A stretch of DNA of 64,000 bases. Source: Brachypodium distachyon (lineage: Eukaryota > Streptophyta > Magnoliopsida > Poales > Poaceae). Shown here piece by piece: positions 10,858 to 24,800 of this stretch; within the stretch, counting starts at the first letter, position 1, and the number at the start of each line of letters is the position of its first letter. The translations under genes and the position numbers were made by a program. Under the pieces are notes generated by a model, which ran no database searches, was not told the origin of the DNA, and saw only the letters and a list, made by a program, of their open reading frames with translations. The stretch is from the NCBI RefSeq assembly GCF_000005505.3, contig NC_016133.3, positions 50,805,237 through 50,869,236 on the forward strand. Direction: 5' to 3'.

Positions 10858-13800
10858 TCCAAGAGCACACCCCAACACAACTCGCTCAATCGCTAATCAG
10901 ACCACCACCGGTCGAACCCGCCCGCCGCAAACGAGAGTTGGCCAAACTGAACTAAGCAAGCAGAAGCCACGGGGCGAGAGCGAGAGAGAAACAACCGGTG
11001 AGCGCGCGTGCGGGGGCGGGGGGGAGGAGGGTGAGCCAATGGGGCGCGTGGTTCTGATTCGGAGATCGTCTGGGGGCAAACGCGCTTATAAAGGTGGGAG
11101 AATCGGCGAAGCGATCGAAAGGCAGGGGTCGGATTTTTTGCCGGGCGCCCCGTGGTTGTTTGTTTGTTCCGCGGGGGAGAAATCGAAATGGAAAGGTAAG
11201 AGAGCGTGCGTCCTTGTGTGGCGGGAATGGGTCGTGGTCGGTGGTTGCCGGTCCCACGCGCATTGACCCGTCAGCGAGAGACTCCTCCCGCGCCACGGCG
11301 GATCCCGCGATGCGTGCGACGGCTCAGGGAGGTCCCAGCACGGATCGCGAGGCGTGTGCTGGGCAGCCCGGACGTAGCTTTCGGTTTTGTTGTCGCGGCT
11401 TTGCATGGACGGCACTGGTTGAGAAAGAGGCCTTGGCGTTATCCGTGTGTTGCTTTCCTTGCAATCCAATCTCCGGCCCCATTATTCCTCCTTTTTAATG
11501 CGAAAATCGCATTCTTGTTCTTCAGCTCGTCTAAAGAATATCTCAGTTCCTGTTGGCTCGTAACATTGCTTATGTAAGGTTTTATGGCTGATTGAATCGT
11601 TCGATCGATTGTCAATATACTGTGTATTCTGTCGGTTTCGTAGCATACTGTCAAGTCTGCAATCAATGGGAGGGACACAGGTGTATGGTTTGTAAACCAC
11701 ATAGCTGAAGATCGACCTTTGCATGTGTTCCGCGATATTATTGCATCCATGATTAGGCTAGCTTATGTAAGAACTGCATGCCGAAAGTGGAGCGGATTAA
11801 CTAATAACCAGCTTATCGTTTGAGAAAGAGAAGCTGCATGCGTGCAGAACGAAGAAACTAGTTTTGAGGGATTTTCCAGTAGTTTAGGACCCTGTCTAAC
11901 TGTCTTTATATACTGTCTCTTCTTCCTTCTGGCAACACGTACGTGACATTGCCACTCGCTCAAGCATGCTCTTTTTTATCTTGACGGGCATACGCTACTG
12001 GAAATCGAAAGAAATGCATTTCGGAGTGTTGATTCTTCGCAAGTGTCTCTCGTGCATGTGCATAGCGTGTGTGACTTGTACATTTCCCCTCACTTGGCGA
12101 CTTCCGTTGCAAAATATCTTCTACGTAGCCAGCCTGGAGTTAGCCTTATAATACGTGTAGTATACGGAAGCTAACTGAATAACACTGCTTGGTAAAAAAA
12201 TGGCAACGCTGATCGGTAGAAAAAGATGCCAATGCAACGTAGCTGCAGAAATGATTATTTTGGGAGGATAACGATGCCCTCTCTACACGCAACATGCAGA
12301 GCGAGAGATGAGATGATCATGCATTCCAGCGCGAACAAACAACGCCTTTATAATAATGCGTTGACCAATAAGTAGTTGCAAGTAATGTGAAAAAACCGGT
12401 CATATCAATAATTCTGCAAAAGATTGTTTTCTTGAGCACATCCAGATAAGAATGAATATGAATTATATAATATAAGATAATTGCTAATGGTACACCATTC
12501 ATTTACACATATTAACATGTATTGTGCTCTTACGGCTCGTTTGACATCCATCATTTCGGGCCTAGAATCCTAAAATCCATATTGGATTTCAGAAACCAAC
12601 TTGTTTGGTTGGCACAAAATTGGTAAAGAAATTCAATCTGAAATTTCATGAAATCACACTATAACTAACTCCAATTTTTCTTTAAAAGTCATCATTTCTC
12701 TGAAATTGTATCTCACTTTACATTTCATGAGTAAAATTGGGTGTTCTTCTTTTATTACCATAAATATGGTATCATTTATACTAAACATTACATTCGGCAC
12801 GACGAAAATGGTTTGGGAATTGGGAGAGGCGCGGTTGCATTTCACGAGTAAAATTGGGCAAATCCGAGGGCATATTTTCAATAGGAAAACGAAGTGGAAC
12901 TCTTGCAGACCGAGAAATCCCCCGGCTTTAGATTGTACTCTCTCCGTTTCATATTGTGCGGAGTGTTGATTTTTTCTCTAAAATTACTCAAAAATTATAT
13001 TTACTCCGTTCCATATTAAGTGACGAAATATCACATATATTTATTTAGACACTTTTTTTATATACATATATCTAATATGTGACGAGGAAGCATGTTATAT
13101 CTTTGAATTTCAGTTCCCGAAAACACGACACCACACAGGTAGAGTCGAGACACTGCTCACCTTTTTGGCGCATTTATGCGTCCAGCACGCACCGTGACAA
13201 ACCCAAACCTCTCTCGTCCGATCCAGCACGTCCGGCAGGCTCGCTTTCAGCACGCACGACTCCAAAACTCCTCCCTCTCGCTGTACTAGTACTCCTACAG
13301 TACCTGTATTTTATTTTCTCGCGGGACTCGAAGTATAGCAGGGGCAGTACAATCCAAAGTCCACGACAACAAACAAGCCAGCCACGGGACCCACCGCCAC
13401 CGCCGGCCGGCGATCACCACGTGACGACGGCCCGCCGCCCAGCCCCCACTCCCACCCACCACCAAGGCACCAACCAAGCGCCCGCAGTCCCATCGACGCG
13501 CCTCCAGTAGTCCGGTGCCGCAGATCAGTGTGACAGATCCGCGGGCCGGGCAAGCGTTGGCCCCCGCTCGTCACTGGGTTTTTTGGCCATCCACGCGAGG
13601 TCGGGGCTGACTTTCGTAGCCGCGTGATTGCACGGAGACTTTCGGCCTTTCGGGCGACGTCTGCCTATCGTCTTGGCCACAAAAGGGCACCCTGCTTGAA
13701 GCCCGCCGGCGCGTCCAGCCGTCGACACGTTACCCCGGGACGCACCTACGCGGTAATCATGTTTTTTCTGCCAAGTCAAAACGTGGCCCCGCAGTCCCAC

Positions 13801-14319
13801 AGATGAATCGCAAAGGGGATGCGTTGCTGCAGATATTTCTTTGGGAAGGAGCTATGCTAGTGATGATATTTATCGAGTGCTCGCAACGCATGATAGAGAC
13901 AGGGGCCCACGAGTTCGCGGTAGTGCGTGAGTTATCCGGTTTCCAGAAAGTTCCACGGCCGATGAGTGACCGAAAGGGTTGGTGAACAATCTTATGGGTG
14001 GACTAAACAAAGTAGGAGATCCATCTCACTCCGTAGACCATATTTGTATTGGAGCAGATACTGTATGTACGGAGTATTCGCACCATGACAACTCAACCAG
14101 ATTTAAGCAACAAATGTCATTTTGAACCAGATTTTTAATCCGAAACACCTCATCTTCTAATAATAGGTTGGCAGATCATAAGTCGTCGACGTGCAACTTT
14201 AACTGCCGACTGCCTTTTCTTTGATGGGGGGAACTACTGATAGCTAAATAGAGTATACAGATGGAGTTTCAGTTCAAATTGGAATTTACGGCGCACCAAA
14301 TAAGCTTGAAAGTATATGC
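10858..14319. other. Upstream region of the ERF gene and intergenic DNA
   Basis: Positions 10858-11300 are GC-rich and are the likely promoter and 5' UTR of the minus-strand ERF gene; a TTTATAAG sequence on the minus strand near 11085-11093 could be its TATA element. From 11500 on the sequence is AT-rich without recognisable genes. Decayed Stowaway-like ends occur near 12940-13080 (TACTCCGTTCCATATTAAGTG). A GC-rich island at 13370-13620 has open frames but no protein pattern I can name. Confidence 0.5.
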
Positions 14320-14615
14320 TACCGGTCACCTTTTTGTTAATTCTAAGCCACATAGAAAAATAAATCTAAAACATAGAGCTAAGAGACGCGGCAATGAAGG
14401 TAGAGCAGTGGAAGTGGCTTAAACTTGAAATTTCCAATCTCTTTATGATACTCGGAGGGAGTACAATTTTCTGTTGAAAGGACAAATTTCTAGTTCAATG
14501 ATACTATGAAATAGTCATTTGATCTATGTGATTTTTTAAGTTTAAACTACTGGCAAGCTCGTATACAACGACATCAACGCTATTGCTCAGCTTGCCCTCG
14601 AAACCTAGCTCAAGG

Positions 14616-15374
<759 letters not shown>

Positions 15375-16853
15375 CTAGCTAAGGTGCGCCACAACATATT
15401 GCCCACCACGAGACCAAGAAGCCGGGAGTAGTTCAAGTGGCCAACACGCAACCCTCGGTAGTTCAAGGCTTCCAGCTGCCTCACACCTCACAAATCATGG
15501 ATTAAAGAAAAACAATGAGAGATAGATAGGGATGCCAATCATCATAAAGAACCAGTTAATCTAATTACTCTTTAATACTTCAATATGAACGTCACAAGAA
15601 AGAGAGTATATACCGTGGGTAAAATCATAATCTATCAGCAAAACAACGTTGGTCTTTAGTTTCTTCATACTCGGTTAGAATCGAGTCTTGACCAGAGTTG
15701 TTGCTCCGGCGCCTCAACTCACTTGCGAAAGGTCTAAACTGTCATTGTTCGGTATTTTATTTAGATGAAGTATTGTTATGTACCCTAAAGAAATTCAATA
15801 TTTATTGTAGAGCACTCCACTTTTATTAAGATTGCATTAGTCAAATTGGATGCCTTTAGAGACGATGTCTAAAGTAAGTGACAGCTTAATTCGCTCTCTT
15901 TATTAATTCTATGCCACGTAGGAGCACTGGCGTAAACTCGAAAATCCCAATCTCTTTATGATGCATTTTTCTCTTGAAAGGGAAACATTCTAGTTCAAAA
16001 GTACCGGGAAATAGTCATCTGATCTGCGTGATACTTTTAAGTTTTAACTACTGGCAAGTTCGTATAGATCGACATCAACCGCGATTGCTTGGCTTGCCCT
16101 CGAAACCCAGCTCAGGCGCGCGGCATATTGCACACCAAGAAACCGGGAGTAGTCCAAGTGGCCAGCACGCAACCGTGTGTAGTTCCAGGCTTCCAGCTGC
16201 CTCGCACCTCGCAAGAGATGGATTAAAGAAGAAAAGAGAGACGCCAGTCGTCCTCGAGACCTAGTTAATTTAACTATCCAGATTACGCAACAAACCCAAT
16301 GATGCAGGTAGCCGTACCTGCGATAAGCCGATAAGGTCCGCACGTAAATACAAGGCAATGATTGTACACAAGCGTGCCGCTTTACATTGTTTAACTATAA
16401 TACCCTTAACCCCCTCCATCCAGGCACATAACGACCTTATCAAGACGCCTCTCCACGCTTCGTTAAATTAGGTTCCGAGGGTCGACACAGATGGTGATTA
16501 GCTCGCAGGAATTCTTTTGGCCTCACGCACAGGGCCGGGAAGCATCAGCACCCACCCCTTGATCCATCGCTGTCCCTGCAGGCGAACCGAACGGATCAGC
16601 ACACAGCAGAAGCGCATTTGTTAACCGGGAAGTGCTTCCGGGAAAGTAATGGCGCGCCTCCCCATCGGCGTGAGCATGTTTGCTAATCAATTGCTTTGAT
16701 CGATGCATGTCAACCGTAGTGCGGGGGGGTGGCGGCCGGCGGGGATGGCGTCACTGCGCTTGTACATATCGCTTCGCTTTCTGGCGTTTAAATATTTGGA
16801 GAACAGTTGCACAGGGCACCTACGGTTAACATACATGCTGCTTAAGTATTTAT

Positions 16854-17081
16854 TACCTTCGTTCCTAAATACTCCGTACAAGAAATTGTTCTAAATCAAA
16901 CTTCTTCAAATTTGAGTAGACTGACAGAAAAATCTACCAACATTCAGGACTCCAAATTAGTTCTATCAGAGCTGTCATCATATAAATTTCACGTAGCATG
17001 CTCATTTGATATTGTAAATCTTATTAGATTTTTCTATAAACTTTGACTTATGACTTCTTATATTTATTAACAGAGGGAGTA
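16854..17081. mobile_element. Stowaway-like MITE
   Basis: Left end TACCTTCGTTCCTAAATACT and right end CAGAGGGAGTA form inverted Stowaway-type termini with TA at both borders. Length is about 228 bp. The interior shares GCTCATTTGATATT and TTTCTATAA with the element at 8442-8675. Confidence 0.75.
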
Positions 17082-17204
17082 GTTAGCAATTTGACTGCTA
17101 TGCGCATTCGCTAGCTAGTTAAAAGATATACTAGCGAACATTAGTGCATGGTAATAATGGACAGTCTCGATTAAGTTGACAACATGAACTTGACTTAATT
17201 AGTA

Positions 17205-17331
17205 TACTTCCTCCGTTCGATAAAAGATGTCTGCAGTTTGTCAAAATTTGGATGTATCTAGACATGACTTAGTGTATAGATGCATTCAAATTTAATCAAA
17301 ATTGAAATATTCTTTGTTGAACAGAGGAATA
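17205..17331. mobile_element. Stowaway-like MITE, short
   Basis: Left end TACTTCCTCCGTTCGATAAA; right end GTTGAACAGAGGAATA. The interior (GGATGTATCTAGACATGACTT, TAGTGTATAGATGCATTC) is typical of the common grass Stowaway family with paired ATGTATCTAGA motifs. The right terminus is worn. Confidence 0.65.
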
Positions 17332-20300
17332 TAAGAATATAAGAGGTTAATTTCCTAGCTGGCAGAACTAGTGGTAGTATTTCGTGTTCTTAGCAGTGAA
17401 ATGTATCGCTACCCTACTTTGCTTACTACGGAGTATAAGCAAGCATAGTGTTTTTTTAACAGAGCAAGCATAGTGTTGATGATGTACTTTGCAGAGTAAT
17501 GTTTTTTTAACAAAGGAAAAACATATCTATTGTTTGAATGCCGGTGCTGTAGTCGTTATCTAGTCAGACAAGCCATCTGACTTGACCAAAAATATCTACC
17601 AACAGATCTTCAGGAATGGACAACAAAAAATAGTCGGCACGCCTTACAGTTTCCGTACAGTGTGGTGTATGATAGCTGACCTAACCACACTCACAACAAA
17701 AACGTATACTCCGTATACAATAATCGAGAGATATAACCAAAGCAAAACAAAAAGTCGAATTAATTTTCAAATGCAGCTAGCCTTGTTAGTGCTCGTCCGC
17801 GGCAGCTTGTATTGCTACACGTTTCATCAAAGCCCTTGTATTGCTTTCTATACGCGATGAGACGATCATGTCATAATATTGCCAACAACATTGGTAGCAT
17901 TTGGTGGCAAGATTCGCCGACCGTCTTTGATATTTTCTCAACGCCACAGTCCACGAGCAGGCACTACAAGGTGTCGTCTCTGTTTTTTTAAAAGTGGCCA
18001 ACTACTGTCTGCAGTGCTGTCTAATTTCACATACTGTTATCCACCAGAGCCCATCAGGAACAAAATAGTTTCACATACTGTTTAATAGTTAGGCCGAAAA
18101 GGGCCCACTAATACCTTTGTAAGATCGATGGGCTGGGTCAAAAGGCCTGTGCTCCTTTGGTGTGCATGAATTGCACAAACTTTCCTAAAAAAGAATTGCA
18201 CAATCAGTATTTCTAAAAGAAAAATGCACAATTAAGTTTTGCTAAGAAACAGATCTTCTCCAAGAGGATGGACCCCCACGCGACAAGTATCACATATGGA
18301 GTGGGTGCAACCTGTCGCAGGAGCCTCAATGGAGGGAGTCTCCTATGTTTTTTTTTGCTAGACCGAAAAGTCAAAATGCAATTTTAAAGTGAGCATCCAA
18401 AACAACTTCACAATCGATTTTCTCATGATGGGAGCTTCAAAACTAGATCAATTGATATTTGGCGTCATTTTTTTCCTGCCCGACGTTTCATAGTTGTCCG
18501 GTCCAATGTCTTTGAGTTGTGTTGTCTTGTATCTTTGCGTTGCTTTGTATGACGTACTTGTCTTGCTTTTGGTGTCCCTTAATTTCATGCCTTGTGATTA
18601 GCGGGTTGCCCATCTCTTTATCCTGCAAAGTGCCTCATAGCTGTTTTCTATTTTTGTGTCTCACAATTGTTATAATTTTTTATCGATGTGCCTTGTCCGG
18701 TATTTTTGTCTTGCATTTGTGTTATGAGTGACAACTGACAATGCAGGACAAAATAGCAATCAAATAAAGGCACAAAAGAAGTCATCAAAACATATAAATA
18801 TGATGTTCAACTTGAAGGTCTTATCGTCCAACAATGAAAACATTCACATTTTGCATGCTCGATTCAAAAGTTTTGCATTTAAAATCTTAGATCTAGAAAT
18901 AAAAACAAGCAAATAGCTCACCCTGTAAGGCTCCCACGAGATGGTGTCACATGTAGCGCGGAAAACACCCGTCTTCCCTCGCTCCCTATCCGTCCTTTCA
19001 GTTTGCTTAAGACCATTACCCATAGTAGTACTCCCTAAAAACACTCAAACAAATTACTATCAACAGATATCACAGTGGGCGAAAGAGTGTCGTGGTACAT
19101 TAATTTGTCTAGTTTTCTTAAAAAAATACAGTGACTAGGTTAACAATAATTCTCTAAACAAAAAACTACAAAGGGGGTAGGCAAATACGGAAAATGAAAA
19201 CCGTCATGTTTGTTGGCATGTGTAGAGGCTTCTGGCTAGCATTTTGCTAAAAATGCACTAACTCGTCAAACATTAAGTGACTCAATTTTACCCAAATATG
19301 AATGTATATATATCAAAAACGTTCACATACGTGTAATATTTTGTTCTTAACATGGGAATGGAACGGAAGGAGCACCTTCGCAAAAAAAACTCACGCGGGG
19401 CCCGGTCACCACAGTACACATGCACCAGCTCGCCGCCCCTTCACCAACAGTTACCAACTGATCATCAGCTAACGAATTCAAACATGATCATCACGCAGAA
19501 TTGCAGAAACCTCCAACACCGTGACCATCCAACTGCCGCCACACGGCTTAGCGTTAATTCCAACATGTTATTCCCAGTACATGTAGCTAGTAGCTAGCTA
19601 GCTAGGCTCCCTGTCGTGCTACTACCTGATCCTTCCAAACCCTTACCGTTAATTGTCACATCACGCGTCCTACTGGTGTTTTGGAAAACCGTTAGTAGTA
19701 ACCTGCCGCAATCATTGAAGTTCGAAATCATCCGCGCTCAATGCACCCTGCAGTCTGGGATCGAGGTCGGCTCTTCACTAGTGTAGCATTCAGCACCGAC
19801 ATGCCCCGAAGGTCCCTCTTCGGTTCATACCAACAGTAAAATAGTAACATGGCAAGTACAGTAGTTAAGAAACAGTACAGACATGCGTGCGCTCTGCCCA
19901 GGCCCCTCCTCCCCTGTCCCGGTGTACCGTGTGCGCGAGGTGTCGAAAGCTGCAGGCAAAAGCCGCGACCGATGGAGGAAGCCGCGCGTGGATGGCCAAG
20001 GGCTTGCTCGATCGGCAGGAGGGACACGGAGTTGGCATGGATCGATGTTGGAGGACGATGCACGGACGCGCGCGCCACTCCTCCAAATAATTTCTGCAAT
20101 AATGCACGCATTATAATCGAGCGGTCGGTCTAAGTTCCAGTGCTCGTAGCAGGGGTGGTGGTGGTGGACTGGTGGTTGTTGCGGAGTAGCTTTCAGGTTC
20201 AGGGTGCGTATAAGCGCGCACTGACAGGCAACTATGCGTATGGATGGATCACGGATGGGGGAAAGGGGGAAAAACTGATCCATCGATACCCCGAGAAAAG

Positions 20301-21752
20301 CTACTGCCGCTAGCTGCATCATTAATTGAAGAGATGTACGTATCGATCATTCGATCCCCACCCCATGAGCATGACTTGAGCTAGCTAGGCAGCAACGTCA
20401 ACGATATCGACTTCGAGCCAGGGGACGTGCTAATTGGGTGTGTTGGATCTGAGCTTGTACCAGTCGTCGTTCGGATTGGGCTACAGCTAGCTAGTGCAGG
20501 TATATGAATGGGACGTACTACGTTACCACCAGCTCGTACATTTTGTTGATCGGAAACCACCAGCTTAATTTATAGTACATGAAGGGTTACTCCAAAAAAA
20601 AAAGGTTAGGTTGATGTAAACCATGTACTCCGCTAGTTACTCCTACGTACGACGAGCACAGAGATGTGACAGATACAGGAAATGTACCGATCGATTGTCT
20701 TCCAGAATCCCAGGCCAACGATGAGCAAGCTAATCAACAGTCCCATGTATTGAAGCAGAAGTGCTGAAGTTGTTGGGAACTAGTACTACTGAACTTCCAC
20801 CAACCCTGTTGGCCTGCGAGCGCGTCGATGTGCGCGTGGCACGTATCTCTCCGGACACAGCCATCGCTCGTGCCACCATCAAGAGGAAGCAAATAATGTA
20901 GAGATCTGAAGATGTTTAGCCGCATCGATCATCGATGCATGACAGCATGAGTGCGATGTTAGAGATGACCAGCTTTTTGAAACCGGACCAACAAATTAAA
21001 CCCCTCGGATTGATTATTAAAATTAGCCGTTCCTTTGTAATGTCTGGTGCAGATCCCATAACAGGCCTCTTTCGTCAGGTTGTCACCGACGTCGATCGTC
21101 CATGCATGCACGTACCTCTCCCGTCTAGCTAGCAATACGTTCCCCTTCGTGCATATCTACCTGGACCTGAACCATCTTAAATGTCCAAAATCTGTGAGAC
21201 AGCGAAGCCCTGTAACCCGCGGAACCTTGTGGGTACCAAAAAAAAAAAGAGAGAGCCAGGGACGTGTCCTGCTCCGGCACACGGGAACGGGTCGGAGGCG
21301 TGTGGTTAGCGTTTTAGGCGTCGGTGCCGTGCCATGCATGAGCCCATGACCGCAGCATCTGCATGCATGGTCCCCTTGGCTAACACGTTGGCGAGCGGTA
21401 CGGTCCGATCGGAGCCAGCATGTCGCTATAGAAGGAGAGTACGTACGTACAGCTGCTATAACGCGCGGGAGAGCAAGTGGCCGGCCGGCTCTGCCCGATC
21501 GACCGCCGGGTTTGTACGTGCCACGCGCTGTGCCCTCCCCTGCTGGCTGGACAAAATGAGCACGATTCACGGTGGATTTTGGGCGGTAGAGATCAAAACG
21601 GATCGTGGGAGTCATTGCGTTGGCGTGCCAGTGTTGGATCTCCTGTTTCGTTCTCGCAGTCGACCTTGATTGGCGCTGGATGTCTGATGCTACAAGATAT
21701 ATAACAGTGCCGTGTGGAGACTGGAGAGCGACCGATCGATCGATGACGTGCG

Positions 21753-21869
21753 TTTCGATCGGAAAAGTTATATCTCCACGACAGTGCAAATTACCTTTCA
21801 GTAGGAGTAGGATGTAGCTGAAGGTAGGGTTTAGCGCATAGGGTTTCGATCGGAAAAGTTGTATCTCCA
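21753..21869. repeat. 26-bp repeat, two copies 91 bases apart
   Basis: TTTCGATCGGAAAAGTTATA at 21753 and TTTCGATCGGAAAAGTTGTA at 21844, each followed by TCTCCA. Similar local duplications lie at 22235/22281 (TGAAATGCTCAAG-CTTTTACTG). Function unknown. Confidence 0.7.
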
Positions 21870-24800
21870 TGAGTTTGCAAAATTTCGTTTTGTACCATCC
21901 TGGTGATCTACTCCTACGAGGATAATAAGACAAGGATGCTACAACTAGGATAAGCCAAGAATGACCCGCGAAAAGACCATACCGGCCATACCCGTCGTTT
22001 TAACCAGACATTCCCGATGTGACGCGTTCGCCTCTGTGACAGGTTAGGCGAAGTCAAATATTTCAGTCCTTTCTGGCTCGATGCATAGTGGTCAACTGTT
22101 GCTGCCGAGTTTTTACGCCTTTAATTAAGTTTAGTATCTTGCTGATGTGTGGATAAACAAAGTCGACCTTTGCATGCATATATACACCTTCTTGCCAGAC
22201 AGCAATTACTGGTGAGCATATTGGGCAGGAGAACTGAAATGCTCAAGACTTTTACTGCGATCTATTGTACAGTTTGGAAGTGAAATGCTCAAGGCTTTTA
22301 CTGTGATTAGTACGGATATATACAATAAAACTCACGCTAACAAATAGGAAGGAAAAGGAAAGGGGGGTCCGGCCGGGCAGAACGATCGAAGGTGCGTGCA
22401 TGCATGTGATGCCCTCCTGACATCTGCAATGGAAGAAAGATATTTTATCTCCTCGATCTGCTCTGTTTCTCGAACATCCAGATGCATCCGATGTATCGTA
22501 GTATACTGCATTCAAATTTTGACAAACTTGAGACATCTTTTATTAGACGGGAAGTACTGTTTTTCCGCAGTGCATACATCTTTTCAGGTGTCTACCATCT
22601 TTTCAGGTGTCTGCTAGCTTCACCTGTGCCCCATGTGCCCTTAGATTTACTCTCACAAGTCGTTGCAAGATATGAGAGCAAGAATGCAAAACAATCTACT
22701 GCTGCCGCGCGCTGTCCTGGGCGCTGCACGCCTGGATATTTTCTGATCGATCTTATCATTCTTGCAGGCGGCACAAAGGGATTGTGCGGCGTTGCACGGT
22801 TGTGACTTTGCTGGCCGGTCAACCGCCACTGCGCCAGTGGCTGCTAGTTTAATACGTGATGCAGAGTCCAGCGTTCTTGGCAGATTGGCCCGATCCCTGT
22901 GCGGCGGGAGCATGTGAAACTATCTTGCTGGTGCCGTCGATGCATGATGCGTTTCATGCACTACGGATCTGCCATTTCTCAGCTTGCAATGCAATTTGCC
23001 GTATGCTGTGCTGGTTATCAGACGTAAATGAGATAATATACCATCGAAATACATAATTATTCATGCTGCAGGTTCCCTTCTGTCTGTTGGTTGAACGGTT
23101 GATTACGTTTTTATAATTCCGGCAACATGCAGTTTCGTCAGAAATAATTGAATCGATCTCAACTGTCAGCAGAAGCTATAGTACGTGGACACGCATGCTT
23201 CTCGCAATCTTGTTCTCTAGATACTTATTCAGTTACCACCCGCGCGCGACTTTGACGACCATTATTTAACTCCGGCCATGTATGACATGGATGGATGTGG
23301 TAAGCTGTTTTTTTGTTGTAAGAGAGCACGTGAAGGCCAGTGTTCATGACTCGTTGGTGGAGAATTAAGGCCGTCGTCATCGATGAAACAGTGGTTTGAT
23401 CTAACCAGTACGCATGCATATGCATGGTGCCATGGTACAATACTAGAGCTGGATGAGATGGAGAAAAGCTAGCTAGATCTCGCGACAAGGACCACAAACA
23501 GCTTGAACTGACACAATACCAGATAAGATCGATCGCCGGTGGAGCATCGATCGTCTGGGTTTTTTCAAGATTGGAATGAGAAGACGGTTATATATGGTCG
23601 GGTCACTAGATCGATATGTTTGGCAACCAATTATATGCCATCCCTGACATGTCCCATATTCTACATCACAGAGCCCATCTCATCAGTATTCACTATTCAG
23701 AGAACATTCTTCTTCCGGGATCAACCAACCAACCGGCCGGCTGGCATTGGGTTTAAACTCAGTACGTACTGTCCATGGTATCACTGCAGAACAAGAACAC
23801 TGTATCATGAACCACTGCATGCAGCACAAGGTTGTTCCTGGATACGTAGAAAGGTTTCAAGATTTTACCGCCAGCTGGTCAACGGCCCGAAATCAGTGGC
23901 CGGGTACAGGTTTTCTACCCGTCATGCATACTGCAGCCGGTCGGCGACACCATGATCAGCTGGTACAGGATCATCGTGATATTCTTTAGACGAAATCGCT
24001 ACAGAATATTCTAACCAGCTGCTGGAAGTCTGAAATAGGAGCTGGCAACCCGAGTCGAAGAAACAGGAGCTGGCAGCCTGCCCTCGATCACACTTGATCT
24101 TGCAGTGGTATCTCCTCGGATGGACAGACGTAAGCATATCTCTGCAGGATCCGTCAGACAAGCTGGGGGAGAACGGTGCACACCCACCAACAAACTGCAA
24201 ATGAGAAATGAGTTCAGAAAAACAAACTGCAACTGCAACTTTGCAAGTGAGAGATACCAAGAGGTGAGAGAGAAAGATTGACATGTGGCCACACTCGCGA
24301 TCATCCTCCCGAAGATCCCTGAGACTGAATCATGTCTCCCTACCTCTCCCTCTTCCGTTTGATCATTCTTCTAGTACTATTATATATGTTTACGAAGAGA
24401 TTATTTAGTTCCAGCGCAAATTAATGCAACTTGACGCGCCGTGAATTCACGCGCTATGTGCATCGACCGATCGGGTGGCCACCTGTGATTACAAGTTGTG
24501 GCTACGTAGGTGAAAGTGCGAAGTCTTTCGCTATCTGAGGCTAGAACAGATCGATCTACGGTCTACGTACCCTATACCAAGCCTCCACAGCGTTGCCGAC
24601 TTTTTTTCTTTTTGAGCACGGGCCACAGGATGTTAGCTTCTGTGTTTGTGTGCTTGCGTATACTGTGTGAGCCCGAACGTCACACTCCACAAACAAAAGT
24701 CTACTGTAAACTTTTAACGGGCCCGTGGCTAGTGATGTTGACACAATCACACAATGCCGCTGATAATTAGAGCCTGACACTGCGAGTGCTGGCAAGGACA

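Noticed and set aside
19600..19620. Partial resemblance to miR160 (GGCTCCCTGT)
   Set aside because: Only ten bases match and no complementary arm was found.
21157..21933. 258-codon minus-strand open frame
   Set aside because: No family pattern, biased composition from simple DNA motifs, no TATA or splice context; chance open frame.
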